DNA of 38,575 bases from Sphaerobacteraceae bacterium (GCA_007695115.1 REEK01000184.1:1-38575), one strand, 5' to 3'. Positions 14,354-24,273 are shown, counted from the first letter of the stretch. Program-made: numbers and translations. Notes: generated by a model not told the origin, from the letters alone.

Positions 14354-17353
14354 CTATTCATAGCGGAGCGATTCAGCGATCGGCACCCGGGCGGCCTGCC
14401 GGGCGGGAATCCAGGACATAATCAGCGACGCGGAGATGGCGATGACGGCGAAGACCAGAATCTGTCCCCACGGAATGAGAAATCCTGCGCCGCCCATTGT
14501 TCCGGCAAACACGTCCGATGTCATCACTTGCCAGGCGAGAAGCAACCCCAGCACGATGCCGGAGATCACGCCGAGGACGGTGACGATTGTCGATTCCAGA
14601 ACAAAACTGGCGGCCAGCATGCTCCGGCGATAGCCGATCGCCCGCAGCATCCCGATCTGTTGACGCCGCTCGACAACGGCCCGGAACGAGATCACACCCA
14701 GAGCAGCAATGCCGACCACCAGCCCGAGCGCCATGAACCCTTCGAACAGGTACAGGATGGCCCGTGATTGCTGCGTAGACTGCTCCTGAATCGAGGCAGT
14801 CGACTGAGCCATGACGCCGAACGTCATCAATGCCTGCTCCATGCTGGTTGCTGCGGCATCGGTATCGATCGATCCAGAGACCGCGGCATAGTGCAGCAGG
14901 GCATCAGGTTGCTCATAGAGTCGGGCGAAGCCATCCTCGCTCAGATAGATCCCTAATAGCAGATGAACACGCATGTCGACAACGCCGATTACCGTGATCG
15001 TTTCCGGTTGCCCTGTCACCGAGCTGCGGACTTCGATGTCCATCGGAGTCATCGTTTCGTCGTCCGGGCTGACTCCGGTGAGTTCGAAATTTGCGGTGTC
15101 GAGCCGCATGATCAACGGTCCGGGTACAGCCTGCCCGTCGACCACGGCGAGAGTTGGATCCTCGCGAAGGGCGTTCCAGACATCCTGACTGGTCTCATAA
15201 CCCTCTGCCCTGATACTGATTGGGACTTCGTTGATTGCGTGGTCGATGAAGCCGTCATTGGCACCACTGATCGGGTACCGGCCCCACTCCGAATCGCCGG
15301 AGACGCGAACCTCGGTGCGAAACGCCCCCATCTGCTGTAAACGCCCAGCCGATGTGATCACGGACGTGTCGAAATCGTGCGTTTCCAGCGTGGCTGGGAG
15401 ATCCTCGATCGGGTTGTTCGGTGCCTGGATCAACTGGACATCCCAACCGGCGGCCGATTCGTCGCCGATGAAGGCGTTGGAGACGTTGAGGTTCATGGAT
15501 GCCATCATGACCAGGCTGAAGATGATCAGGCTGAACATGGCGATCGTCAGACCTGTGCGACCCCGGTTGGCCATTGGATAGGAGACGGCGGTTTTGACAG
15601 CTGGCACCCAGCGGCTGAACCGGCGGCTGGTGAGGGCAACCCCCCGTGTAATCAGGTCGGCGTTCCACATGATGAGGACGGTTGATCCGGTCACCAGAAT
15701 CAGCCCAGAGATGACGAACATCTCGATGCCGCCGGATGGCATGTCCGGGCTGATGCCGAGCGTGGACCTGACCGGGAAGAGCCAGTAGATCAGCACCAGC
15801 AGCGAGGCCGTGCTGAAGACGCCCCGCCCGGAAACACCCCGCCGGTGAAGCAGCATGGCAATGGCGAACGGTATCAGGGTAATACCCAGTCCGAAGACGA
15901 ACGGGTTGAGAATAAGATGCCCGCCGATCAGCGCAACCATTCCACCTGTCAGCAGAGCAATTTCCAGAATCGATCCTCGGAGCCCACCAGCCGGCCGGGT
16001 CGGGTCCGGCAGGTTCCGGATGGCCGATACGATCGTGATCCGGCTGACTCTCCATGCAGAGATCGCGATTGTAATGAAGGTGATCGTCACGCCGAGTGTG
16101 TAGGCAATGGTGAGTGATCGCCAGCTCGCGGTTGGCTGCATCGAGAAACCGAGGTCGGACAGGATGACGGTCATCAGGTTGACCATGACGATAGCAACGC
16201 CGATCCCCGTTATTGCTCCAATCAGAGCTGCGCCGAGGTCGTAGGCCAGCCCTTCAGCCATGAACATCTGGGTTAGCTGTCGCCGCTTCATGCCGATTGC
16301 CCGGGCGATACCCATCTCCGGTTTTCGCTCTGCAGCAAGCAGGACGAAGATCAGGAAAATCAGCAGAATGCCTGCGGCGATCGAGAACATGCCGAATATC
16401 ATGAAGATGGAGCTGAACAGCATGCCAAACTCTTCTGCGGTCTCTATAGCCTGCTGTTTGACCGGAATGACGGTGTATTCGCTACCGTCCAGCACGGCCC
16501 GGAGTGTGGCAACGACTTCATCCGACAGTTCCACCCCGCTGGCGATGTCGCCACGGTTGGTGACTGCGATGTAGCTGATCTCTCCTGGTTTCCCGGTGGC
16601 CGCCTGTACTGCCGACAGCTTCATCGAGAAGCCGCCGGGTTGCCCGACATCGTTCATTCCGGTGAACGCGGAGTCCGCAGCAATGGCTGCTACCGTGACG
16701 CTGAGTGGCTGGTTCTGGACGAAGAGCTGCAGGCTATCCCCGGGTGCGGCATCGAGTCGCTCGGCCGGGGTCTCCCCCAGAATGACGTCGCGTTCGGAGA
16801 GCGCGTCAAAATCGATGGCCTCACCATTGATCGTGCTCAGACCACCGAAGACATCGATCTGGTCGAAATCGAGCCCCACCATATTCAGCGCAGGTTGCCC
16901 GAGATCGACTTCCTGGTGCAGTACCGGCACTGGCTCCGACAGCACCGGCATCATGCCGTCGATATTCGGATCATCTCCGACCGCCGCTTGAAGATCGTGG
17001 ATCACGGCCTCGGGGAATGTCACGCCATCCAGCGGCCGGGCCTGCTCTTCATCCTGGCCGGCTTTGACGATGAATTCATCACTGTAGCCGGCGACCTCGA
17101 AGACATCGCTCCTGATCGTGTTCTGCATGATGTCGCCGGTCGTCAGTGCGGCGGCGATGATCGTGGTGCTCAGCATCAGCCCGATCATGATCAGAATGGT
17201 CTGGGTTGGGCGTCTGGGGATGTTCCGGATTGCCATGCGGAAGATCACCCGGTGCCGGATAATGATCCAGACCGCTACCAGCAGGCAGGCAGCAAATGCA
17301 CCGAGGAGCACGTACATCAGTGTGTCAGCGGGAATACCAAAGATCCTGCTCAT
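14354..17353 (-). CDS. FtsX/MacB-type ABC transporter permease, fused two-module form
   Basis: A 999-residue membrane protein with two FtsX-like permease domains (PF02687). The first, at about residues 325-450, contains [20 protein letters not shown]. The second, at about 870-990, contains [20 protein letters not shown]. Each is preceded by a large extracytoplasmic region like the MacB periplasmic core. Additional hydrophobic segments lie near residues 13-33 and 50-72, and between the modules (470-560). The start overlaps the upstream ATPase stop by 4 bp. Such transporters act as mechanotransmitters for lipoproteins, lipids, peptides or antibiotics rather than moving solute through the bilayer. 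The ligand is unknown. Confidence 0.92.
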   Translation of the reverse strand: MSRIFGIPADTLMYVLLGAFAACLLVAVWIIIRHRVIFRMAIRNIPRRPTQTILIMIGLMLSTTIIAAALTTGDIMQNTIRSDVFEVAGYSDEFIVKAGQDEEQARPLDGVTFPEAVIHDLQAAVGDDPNIDGMMPVLSEPVPVLHQEVDLGQPALNMVGLDFDQIDVFGGLSTINGEAIDFDALSERDVILGETPAERLDAAPGDSLQLFVQNQPLSVTVAAIAADSAFTGMNDVGQPGGFSMKLSAVQAATGKPGEISYIAVTNRGDIASGVELSDEVVATLRAVLDGSEYTVIPVKQQAIETAEEFGMLFSSIFMIFGMFSIAAGILLIFLIFVLLAAERKPEMGIARAIGMKRRQLTQMFMAEGLAYDLGAALIGAITGIGVAIVMVNLMTVILSDLGFSMQPTASWRSLTIAYTLGVTITFITIAISAWRVSRITIVSAIRNLPDPTRPAGGLRGSILEIALLTGGMVALIGGHLILNPFVFGLGITLIPFAIAMLLHRRGVSGRGVFSTASLLVLIYWLFPVRSTLGISPDMPSGGIEMFVISGLILVTGSTVLIMWNADLITRGVALTSRRFSRWVPAVKTAVSYPMANRGRTGLTIAMFSLIIFSLVMMASMNLNVSNAFIGDESAAGWDVQLIQAPNNPIEDLPATLETHDFDTSVITSAGRLQQMGAFRTEVRVSGDSEWGRYPISGANDGFIDHAINEVPISIRAEGYETSQDVWNALREDPTLAVVDGQAVPGPLIMRLDTANFELTGVSPDDETMTPMDIEVRSSVTGQPETITVIGVVDMRVHLLLGIYLSEDGFARLYEQPDALLHYAAVSGSIDTDAAATSMEQALMTFGVMAQSTASIQEQSTQQSRAILYLFEGFMALGLVVGIAALGVISFRAVVERRQQIGMLRAIGYRRSMLAASFVLESTIVTVLGVISGIVLGLLLAWQVMTSDVFAGTMGGAGFLIPWGQILVFAVIAISASLIMSWIPARQAARVPIAESLRYE

Positions 17354-18111
17354 GGCTCTGCCTCGTTTCGGGCCAGGCCGTCATCGATAATGCGCCCGTC
17401 ATGCATCTGGACAATCCGGTCACAGCGCGCACCGATCCCCGGATCATGGGTCACGAGGACAAACGTTTCCTGGAATGCCTCGTTCAGGTCACGAAGTAGC
17501 TCCATGATTTCATCGGCCGCTTTGCTGTCCAGATCCCCGGTCGGCTCATCTGCCCAGACGATCGCTGGACTGTTCACCAGGGCCCTTGCAATCGTCACGC
17601 GTTGTCGCTGGCCGCCGGAGAGCGCAGCTGGCCGGTGATGCGTTTGCGGGTCGAAGATACCCACCCGCTCCAGCATGGCAATCGCCTGAGTACGGGCTTC
17701 AGCGATCGATACCCCGGCGATGAGCAGCGGCAGTTCGACGTTCTCCACAGCACTCAGCACCGGAAGCAGGTTGTAGAACTGGAAAATGAATCCCATGTGC
17801 AGGGCACGGAAATCGGTGCGGTCGTTGTCTGACATATGGGAGAGTTCGACGCCGTCGATATGGATCGTTCCTGTATCGATCGTGTCCAGCCCGGACAGGC
17901 AGTTGAGGAGCGTTGTCTTGCCACAGCCAGACGGCCCCATGATCGCGACCATTTCTCCTCGTGAGACACGGAAGTCGATATCGCGCAGGGCGTGAACACG
18001 GATCGACCCGGATTCATACGTCTTCGAAACGTTCTGGGCCTCGATCATTGCGCCGGTGCGCGGTCTTTCGACCTGGTGTTTTCGTTCGGTCACTGGTGCG
18101 GTGACAGCCAT
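17350..18111 (-). CDS. ABC transporter ATP-binding protein, LolD/MacB type
   Basis: A 253-residue ATPase of the LolD/MacB/FtsE group. Walker A is GPSGCGKTT (residues 59-67), the signature is [19 protein letters not shown], and Walker B is [13 protein letters not shown] with the group-typical D-loop, then the H-loop [13 protein letters not shown] at 18111 adds about 21 residues before the domain start [14 protein letters not shown], which could be an alternative start. It is coupled to the FtsX-type permease by a 4-bp overlap. The shared 50-bp promoter-like element lies 74 bp upstream. Confidence 0.93.
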   Translation of the reverse strand: MAVTAPVTERKHQVERPRTGAMIEAQNVSKTYESGSIRVHALRDIDFRVSRGEMVAIMGPSGCGKTTLLNCLSGLDTIDTGTIHIDGVELSHMSDNDRTDFRALHMGFIFQFYNLLPVLSAVENVELPLLIAGVSIAEARTQAIAMLERVGIFDPQTHHRPAALSGGQRQRVTIARALVNSPAIVWADEPTGDLDSKAADEIMELLRDLNEAFQETFVLVTHDPGIGARCDRIVQMHDGRIIDDGLARNEAEP

Positions 18112-18184
18112 GAGACAGCCTCGATTCAGTCAGGTTCTGATTACGACAGAAATCCCTCGACCTCAGCATGACAGCGTCTCCGTG

Positions 18185-18234
18185 GCGGGCGAGTGTACTG
18201 CCGGTCACCGCAGTTTCAGATTCGTGTCAGATTT
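18185..18234 (-). promoter_or_regulatory. Shared 50-bp promoter-like element, copy 2 (LolD/FtsX operon)
   Basis: The counterpart of 12924-12973, with only three substitutions. On the minus strand the AATCTG hexamers are the complements of 18228-18233 and 18217-18222, again 11 bp apart, and TACACT is the complement of 18192-18197. It points toward the ATPase-permease operon. The divergent deacetylase gene begins at 18371; I see nothing else in the 259-bp gap. Confidence 0.5.
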
Positions 18235-18370
18235 GCTGTCCGGACATGCTGCATATTTCCTCGACCTGTGCAACGATAGTGCCCATGAGTCACGCTGAAG
18301 GGAGAGTCTGGTTCGGCGTGTCTCGGGGGAGCGATTGGGGAAGCGCGCGAGCTACAGGGGGAAAGACAAT

Positions 18371-19624
18371 ATGATAGCGCGGATTCTGCTGGCAACACTG
18401 ATTGCCATTACCGCCGTCCTTGCGCCGTTGCCGATGACTGGCGAGTCATCCGACGTCTCGGCCCAGCAGTTTGCACCGGGACCGGAAGCGGTCTATTTCA
18501 GTCCGACAGGTCACTACCTGGAGGGCGATTTCCTCGAATTCTGGTGGAAGTACGGGGGGATGCCCGTGTTCGGGTATCCGGTTTCCCCGGAATTCGAGCA
18601 GGACGGCATGACCGTCCAGTATTTCGAACGCGCCGTGCTGGAGTATCACCCGGATAATCCGCAGGAGTGGCAAATTCTGCTGCGCAGGCTCGGAGCCGAG
18701 GCGCGAACCGACGAGCTCCGCCAGCATCCGGCGTTTGCTCCCCACCAGAAGGCAGAGCCCGGGCTATTCTTCCCGGAGACCGAGCACAACCTTCGTTTCG
18801 GATTCCGGGACCACTGGGAGAAGAATGGCGGTATCCGGATTTTCGGATATCCATTGAGTGAAGAGTTCAATCAGGACGGTCTGACCGTCCAGTTCTTCGA
18901 GCGGGCGATCTTCGAGTTTCATGCCGATAACCCGCCGGAGTGGCGTATTCTCCAGCCGTTGATCGGCTCTCAGGCTGCTCGTGAAGACGGGGTGGATCGC
19001 AGCCCACAGGAGTGGGACGAAGAGACTCCGGAATATCACCCGAACCTCTGGCGGCAACCACCACCCAGAGTGGTCTATCTGACGTTCGATGACGGTCCGC
19101 ATCCGACCTGGACGCCACAGATTCTCGATATTCTGGCGCAGTACGATGCCGATGCCACCTTCTTCGTACTCGGTGAACTTGCACGCATGAACCCGGGTCT
19201 GATCCAGCGCATGCAGCGTGAGGGTCACTCGATTGCCAACCACAGCTACAACCATCCTTCGATGGCCGGCATGTCGTTCAGTCAGTTCCAGTGGCAGGTG
19301 CAGGCCACGGAGAACGCAGTCCGGAATGCTGGTGGCCAGATGGCTCCCTGCCTCAGACCGCCCTATGGCGCTATGGATGGCAATACCCGCTCGTTTGCCG
19401 CCGCGCTGGGATATAACATCGTTCTCTGGGATGTCGATCCGCAGGACTGGCGCCAGCCGGGGGCGAACGTCATTGCTGATCGAGTGGTCAACAACACCCG
19501 AAATGGCAGCGTGGTCCTTCTTCATGATGGAGGGGCAAACCGTGCCCAGACCGTCACGGCGCTCCGCTCGATCATGCAGCGGCTGGATAGCCAGGGCTAC
19601 GTGTTCCAGGCGATGTGCCAATAG
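18371..19624 (+). CDS. Secreted polysaccharide deacetylase with duplicated N-terminal repeat
   Basis: A 417-residue exported enzyme. Residues 1-32 are a signal peptide (hydrophobic ILLATLIAITAVLAPLP, Ala-rich end). Two repeats of about 75 residues (41-113 and 131-204) each show GG....FGYP.S.EF.QDG.TVQ.FERA..E.H.DNP.EW.IL, similar to cell-wall LGFP-type repeats. The catalytic NodB domain (about 230-417, PF01522) has TFDDGP (238-243), HSYNH (291-295, metal His), RPPYG (329-333), LWDVDPQDW (352-360) and LLHDGG (383-388). All carbohydrate-esterase 4 metal and catalytic residues appear present. ATG at 18371 follows GGGGGAAAG; a longer frame from 18335 would disrupt the signal peptide. The likely substrate is peptidoglycan or a chitin-like glycan. 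Confidence 0.93.
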   Translation: MIARILLATLIAITAVLAPLPMTGESSDVSAQQFAPGPEAVYFSPTGHYLEGDFLEFWWKYGGMPVFGYPVSPEFEQDGMTVQYFERAVLEYHPDNPQEWQILLRRLGAEARTDELRQHPAFAPHQKAEPGLFFPETEHNLRFGFRDHWEKNGGIRIFGYPLSEEFNQDGLTVQFFERAIFEFHADNPPEWRILQPLIGSQAAREDGVDRSPQEWDEETPEYHPNLWRQPPPRVVYLTFDDGPHPTWTPQILDILAQYDADATFFVLGELARMNPGLIQRMQREGHSIANHSYNHPSMAGMSFSQFQWQVQATENAVRNAGGQMAPCLRPPYGAMDGNTRSFAAALGYNIVLWDVDPQDWRQPGANVIADRVVNNTRNGSVVLLHDGGANRAQTVTALRSIMQRLDSQGYVFQAMCQ

Positions 19625-19651
19625 ATCACGCAACCGAACGCACAGACAGGC

Positions 19652-19681
19652 AAACCGGGGGAATCGTTGTTCCCCCGGTTT
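19652..19681. terminator. Rho-independent terminator
   Basis: A perfect 12-bp stem, AAACCGGGGGAA (19652-19663) with its complement at 19670-19681, a 6-nt loop, and T residues after the stem. It ends the deacetylase transcript and probably also the converging histidine kinase. Confidence 0.85.
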
Positions 19682-19707
19682 TGCTGATTAACTGAGATTT
19701 GCCGGAA

Positions 19708-21168
19708 CTAGTTCACCTGTGATGCCAGCGAGGCTGACGAGAGCGGAAGGCGGACGACGATCCGGGTGCCGCCCCGGTCGGGGAACTCGGCCAGCACATC
19801 GCCACCGTGCAGCTCGACGATCTCCCGACTGATATAGAGGCCGAGGCCCATCCCACCGCTGGAAGGTCCCTGCTTGTCAGCCTGATAGAAGCGATCGAAG
19901 ATCCGTGGCCTGTTTGCCAGTGGAATTCCGGGCCCCTGATCCTGCACGCACAGTTCGATGCAATCGCCATCTGGCCAGTCCAGTGAGATCGTGACTTCGC
20001 TATCCGGCGGGCTGTACTTGACGGCGTTGTTGACCAGGTTGATGATCACCTGCTCCATCCGGATAGGATCGATCTCCACCACCATTGTCTCCGGTGTTTG
20101 CACGGTGATGGTGTGACTGTTGGCGCCGATGTAGGCCGAGTCGATCGATTCGTGGATCAGGTCCACCATGTCCACCGGCTCTCGATCGATCGAGAGCTTG
20201 CCTCCCTTAAGGCGGGAAACGTCCAGAAGTTGTCCCACAAGACGGGAGAGTTTGTCGGCCTGAGTGACCACTGATTCCATCAGTTTGTCGAGCTTCGCTG
20301 GTTCATCAGTCCCGGCTGTTCTGAGCCGTTTCAGTGCCAGCTGCGCTCGACCGATGAGCGATGTCAGCGGTGTTTTCAGCTCATGTGCCGCAATCGAGAC
20401 GAATTCTTCTCGAATCTGGAGCGCAGATTCGGCGTCCTGACGGGCGGAACGCTCGGCATCGAGGGCATCGCTCAATCTCTGCTGATCCCGAGCGCGTTCT
20501 GCAAGCTCGTGCTCCAGCTGAGTCGCCTTCTGCTGAAGCAGGGCAACTTCGCGAAATCGTTCGGATTCCGAGGTCAGCGACGAATAGCTTTCAGCGGGAA
20601 ATACCGCACTGTGCTGCTCGCAGATGTCCCGCAGCATACTTGCGGTCTCCTGATCCCGGAATGTTTTGATTGGATAGGCGCAGCAGAGCGAGAAATCCTG
20701 CTGTTCCAGCAAATCGTTCCAGAGATGTTCCAGATCCACCGTCGCGGATGCGTAATTGAGCTCTGCAGTCAATGCCACCATCTCACCGAAAATGCGGACA
20801 GATGACCACTCGGCTCGAATTTGCGCGATCAGTGAGCCAAAGAGGTTCCGGAACAGTTCCGGATCTGGCTGACCGGCCACCATAAACTGCGGCATGATCT
20901 TCGAGGTATCCAGAGGAGTGAACTGGCCCGCCGCCTTCTGAGCGGAGACGTCCAGCCCGTTGCTTTGCAGTATCTGTTCGATCATGGTCAGGTGATCACC
21001 AGTGGCGACGACAATACTGGCTTCATTGTTTTCGAGCGTGGTTGTCACGAACTGTGACAGCATGAGCAGCAGGTAATCTTCAGACTCATAGAACTGCACG
21101 AGATGGCGATACGCCGGACTGGCGTGCCAGGGACCCTGATGAAATGATTGCTCAACATCCGAATTCAT
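19708..21168 (-). CDS. Sensor histidine kinase with N-terminal MEDS domain
   Basis: A 486-residue soluble histidine kinase. Residues ~18-175 match the MEDS (DcmR-type sensory, PF14417) domain: HLVQFYESEDYLLLMLSQFV, RIFGEMVALTAE, FSLCCAYPIKTF. A coiled coil (~205-255) leads into HisKA with the phosphoacceptor His262 in HELKTPLTSL. The ATPase domain has NLVNNAVKYS, DQGPGIP and GGMGLGLYISREIVELHGG. There is no transmembrane segment. ATG at 21168 is chosen because GGAGG lies 7 bp upstream; the preceding ATG (21171) is only 4 bp away. No response regulator is adjacent, so its partner is elsewhere. MEDS domains are thought to sense hydrocarbon-derived or small organic signals, which is only a hint. 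Confidence 0.92.
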   Translation of the reverse strand: MNSDVEQSFHQGPWHASPAYRHLVQFYESEDYLLLMLSQFVTTTLENNEASIVVATGDHLTMIEQILQSNGLDVSAQKAAGQFTPLDTSKIMPQFMVAGQPDPELFRNLFGSLIAQIRAEWSSVRIFGEMVALTAELNYASATVDLEHLWNDLLEQQDFSLCCAYPIKTFRDQETASMLRDICEQHSAVFPAESYSSLTSESERFREVALLQQKATQLEHELAERARDQQRLSDALDAERSARQDAESALQIREEFVSIAAHELKTPLTSLIGRAQLALKRLRTAGTDEPAKLDKLMESVVTQADKLSRLVGQLLDVSRLKGGKLSIDREPVDMVDLIHESIDSAYIGANSHTITVQTPETMVVEIDPIRMEQVIINLVNNAVKYSPPDSEVTISLDWPDGDCIELCVQDQGPGIPLANRPRIFDRFYQADKQGPSSGGMGLGLYISREIVELHGGDVLAEFPDRGGTRIVVRLPLSSASLASQVN

Positions 21169-21283
21169 CATCTTGCCTCCATCAGAACTGCCGGTTTCCT
21201 GAACCAGCCACTAAGGCGGGTATAGCAAACAGCGTTCCGTAGCGTGAGGCTATTAAGTTAAGTAAGGTCGGCTGGATCGGCGA

Positions 21284-22579
21284 TTAGCGCAAGGCTGGCT
21301 TGTGCCATCCACCCAGATGGTGTTCGAGTGTCATGGCCACACGCATGGCGAGGCGATCCTGCCAGGGGTGCGCAATCACCTGTAGCCCGATCGGCAGTCC
21401 CTCGGCCGAGGTCCCGCAGCGCACCACAACCGCTGGCCAGCCGGTGAGGCTGAAAGGCACGGTATACAGCGCATCGGGAGTGGTGGTTCCATGAACTGGA
21501 GCTGGCGTAGCGTTGACGGGTCGGATAATCAGATCGTAGGACGCGAACCATGTGGAGAGTCGCCTGCGATACTGATCCCACGCTCCCAGTATCTCGTAGA
21601 GCTCTTTCGCGCTCATCTCATCGCCATACGATCGCCAGATACCCTTGATGAGGGACATCCCCTCGTCAGGAAGTTCAGCATTGCTGACGGCTGCACGGTT
21701 CTCGGAAAGTACCTGAGCCGCGGCCTGGACCGTTGCGATTGTCTCTCGGGAAGGGGCGACTTCTCCGTTGTCGAGCTGCACCGCGATACGCAGCTCGTCC
21801 GGCGCAATGGTCTCCTGAACTTGCGGTGTGAACGGGATCACTCCCGGGTCTCCGGTATCCGGCCCGCTGATGACCTTCAGGAGTGTCGACAGGTCAGCAA
21901 CGCTGCGGGCCATGGGGCCAGCCTGGGTACGTGGATCCCGGCGAACACCGAGATTGCCCATATCGTCCAGAATACCGGTCAGCGGGACTCGCCCGGGGGT
22001 TGGATTGATAGTGGCGATACCGCAGGCGTGCGCCGGATAGCGCAGGCTTCCACCGGAGTCGGTTCCGATACCGCAGGCAGACATGGCGGTGGCGATTGCT
22101 GCCGCCTGTCCTCCGCTACTTCCCCCGGCTGTCCGGGCGGAATCATATGGATTGACGGTCTGTCCATAGACCGGATTATCGGTTTCGAGCCCACCGCCCC
22201 ATGGCGGGCAGTTGGTCTTTCCGATGAGTATTGCCCCGGCAGCCTTCATGCGGTTAACAACAGTGGCATCCTGATCAGGAACAGTGCGCCGGCGATCGGG
22301 AACTCCGATTGCGGATATCATATCGGCCGTTTCGATGTTGTCTTTAACAGTGAAGGGCACTCCGGCCAGCGGCCCGACGGATTCTCCCGCCCGAATCGCG
22401 CGATCGATCTGGCCAGCGCGGTGAAGCGCCTGATCGCTGTCGGTCTGGACCACCGCATTGATGAACGGATTCTGTGATTCGATCTGTTTCAGGTGAGCAT
22501 GAACCAGCTCAGTGGCGGAGATCTCTCCGTCAACAACTGCGTTGGCCTGATCGAGTGCTGATTTCCAGATCAATTCCAT
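21284..22579 (-). CDS. Amidase (amidase-signature family)
   Basis: A 431-residue hydrolase of the amidase-signature family (PF01425). The Ser-cisSer-Lys triad is visible, numbering from the upstream ATG at 22594: Lys84 in GVPFTVKDN, the cis-Ser in AGGSSGGQAAA (around 159) and the nucleophile Ser183 in GTDSGGSLRYPA. I prefer ATG at 22579 (MELIWKS) with GGAG upstream; the ATG at 22594 adds five residues. Substrate specificity, whether aryl amide, acylated amino acid or nitrile-derived amide, cannot be predicted. The glutamyl-tRNA partners GatB and GatC are absent nearby. It lies 112 bp upstream of the histidine kinase on the same strand. Confidence 0.92.
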   Translation of the reverse strand: MELIWKSALDQANAVVDGEISATELVHAHLKQIESQNPFINAVVQTDSDQALHRAGQIDRAIRAGESVGPLAGVPFTVKDNIETADMISAIGVPDRRRTVPDQDATVVNRMKAAGAILIGKTNCPPWGGGLETDNPVYGQTVNPYDSARTAGGSSGGQAAAIATAMSACGIGTDSGGSLRYPAHACGIATINPTPGRVPLTGILDDMGNLGVRRDPRTQAGPMARSVADLSTLLKVISGPDTGDPGVIPFTPQVQETIAPDELRIAVQLDNGEVAPSRETIATVQAAAQVLSENRAAVSNAELPDEGMSLIKGIWRSYGDEMSAKELYEILGAWDQYRRRLSTWFASYDLIIRPVNATPAPVHGTTTPDALYTVPFSLTGWPAVVVRCGTSAEGLPIGLQVIAHPWQDRLAMRVAMTLEHHLGGWHKPALR

Positions 22580-22739
22580 GTGCAAAAGCTCCATCGGGCC
22601 GGCAGCAGGTTGATAATCGCCACAGAGGTGTGGATCGTGGCCAGGCGCAGACGCATGAGAGATGTCTCGTCAGAATAACCGAATCGGTGCATTTTTGGGA
22701 ACGACGGGTGCGATTGTGCCTGTGTGGAAAGGCAAGAAT

Positions 22740-23399
22740 ATGGACGAACAGACTTCCCGGAAAACGTTTGACCCCCGACCCTACCTGCGAACCATCTCTG
22801 CTGATGGAAGGCAGACCGAGTATCTCGACGTTCGCTGGCGTCTGGCCTGGTTGCGCACCGAGCAGCCGAACGCCCGGATCACTACCGAGCACATTATTCT
22901 GGAACAAGATGAGGCCGTCTTTCGGGCACTAGTCCAGATCCCCGATGGCGGCTGTGCGACTGGCTACGGCAGTGAGACCCGGGACGACTGGGACGATTTC
23001 ATCGAAAAAGCCGAAACCAAAGCAATTGGCCGGGCACTGGCTGCGCTCGGTTATGGCACCCAGTTCGCTATCGATTTCGAGTCGGATGGCGATGCTGAGA
23101 AGAAGAAGTCCGGTAGGGCATCCGGTGAGCGCCAGCGATCCCGCCGTAATGATGAAGAGCGCAAATCAGCACCAGACGCTGCCGGATCTCGCGCTCCGTT
23201 GCCCGGTGGCCGTGAAGAGTGGGATGAGTTCTGGCGCTGGGCGCGCTCGATCGGATACATGAACCGGCCACAGCTGGAGGAGATCTTCGACCACCCGCTG
23301 GACGGGATGACCCCGCGAGAAGTCCGCGAGGAGTTGAATGATTACCTCCAACGCAATAACCTGACAGAAGCACCAGTTGTGGAGCCGGACGAAGAGTAA
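22740..23399 (+). CDS. Putative Rad52/DdrA-like single-strand annealing protein
   Basis: A 219-residue protein in three parts. Residues ~12-115 include YLDVRWRLAWLRTEQPNARI, IPDGGCATGYGSETRDDW, and the hallmark EKAETKAIGRALAALGYGT (89-107), which strongly resembles the core of Rad52-type annealing proteins of phages and DdrA of Deinococcus. A charged disordered linker follows (116-158). The C-terminal domain (159-210) contains WDEFWRWARSIGYMNRPQLE and TPREVREELNDYL. ATG at 22740 has GGAAAGG upstream; the frame extends to 22662 without a ribosome binding site. A role in annealing single-stranded DNA is inferred from the motif only. No phage or other recombination gene is adjacent. Confidence 0.6.
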   Translation: MDEQTSRKTFDPRPYLRTISADGRQTEYLDVRWRLAWLRTEQPNARITTEHIILEQDEAVFRALVQIPDGGCATGYGSETRDDWDDFIEKAETKAIGRALAALGYGTQFAIDFESDGDAEKKKSGRASGERQRSRRNDEERKSAPDAAGSRAPLPGGREEWDEFWRWARSIGYMNRPQLEEIFDHPLDGMTPREVREELNDYLQRNNLTEAPVVEPDEE

Positions 23400-23439
23400 C
23401 CGGACCACCGAACCGGAAAGACAGGGAAGGGACAACGCA

Positions 23440-24273
23440 ATGAGAGTGCTCATCTCCGCCGATATGGAGGGCACGGCCGGTGTTGCCGTCTGGCAGCAGG
23501 TCATTCCGCCTGACCTCGCCGACAAGGGCGCACCTCCCGAGTATGAATCCTCACGCCGGCTGATGACGGCTGAAGTCAATGCCGCGATTCGGGGAGCCCG
23601 TGCGGCTGGGGCAACCGAGATCATCGTCAACGATTCACACGACGGTATGCGGAACATCATCCCGGCTGAGCTCGATCCCGATGTCTGGCTGATAACCGGC
23701 AACCAGAAGCCGCTGGTGATGGTCTGTGATGTCGACAAGGATGTCGATGCGCTCGTCTTCACGGGATACCATGCCCGGGCCGGGACCCAGGACGGCGTGC
23801 TGGCCCACTCTTTCACCGGCTGGATCATGGACATATGGATCGGTGACATACAGGTCGGCGAGCACGGCATGAACGCCGCCACGGCTGGACACTGGAATGT
23901 GCCCGTGGTTGCGGTGAGTGGCGATGAGGCTGCGGTGCTTCAGACGCAGCAACTGGTGGGGAACGCCTGTGCCGGAGCGATCGTGAAATATGGCCGTGGT
24001 CGACATGCCGCGAAGCACATGCACCCGAACAGGGCCTGCGAATTGATCGAAGCCACGGTCAAGGATGGCGTCTCCCGTGCCGGTGACATCCCGCCGTTCA
24101 AGCCATCATTCCCGACCACGGTCACCGTTCGGCTGGATACCGCCGATCGGGCCGACAAGATGGCCAAAGTGCCCGGAACCAGCCGCCCGGACGGCGACAC
24201 CGTCAGCTTCGAGGCCCGGAACGGCCAGCATCTGATGGAGCACTTTCTGGCGATGATGGGTTGTGCTGGATAG
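23440..24273 (+). CDS. D-aminopeptidase, M55 (DppA) family
   Basis: A 277-residue zinc aminopeptidase of peptidase family M55. Metal-ligand motifs are SADMEG (Asp8, Glu10), NDSHDG (~61-66), TGYHARAG (~112-119), and a conserved VGEHGMNA segment. The length equals that of Bacillus DppA, which forms a decamer and releases D-alanine from D-Ala-D-Ala peptides. ATG at 23440 is preceded by AGGGAAGGGA. It is 40 bp after the Rad52-like gene and starts the peptide-catabolism run. A role in salvaging peptidoglycan-derived D-peptides is likely. Confidence 0.92.
   Translation: MRVLISADMEGTAGVAVWQQVIPPDLADKGAPPEYESSRRLMTAEVNAAIRGARAAGATEIIVNDSHDGMRNIIPAELDPDVWLITGNQKPLVMVCDVDKDVDALVFTGYHARAGTQDGVLAHSFTGWIMDIWIGDIQVGEHGMNAATAGHWNVPVVAVSGDEAAVLQTQQLVGNACAGAIVKYGRGRHAAKHMHPNRACELIEATVKDGVSRAGDIPPFKPSFPTTVTVRLDTADRADKMAKVPGTSRPDGDTVSFEARNGQHLMEHFLAMMGCAG

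Noticed and set aside
16640-17638. 332-codon plus-strand frame opposite the FtsX permease
   Set aside because: Antisense shadow produced by high G+C; the minus-strand ABC genes carry all family motifs.
21491-22477. 328-codon plus-strand frame opposite the amidase
   Set aside because: Low-quality composition and full overlap with a complete amidase that has an intact catalytic triad.
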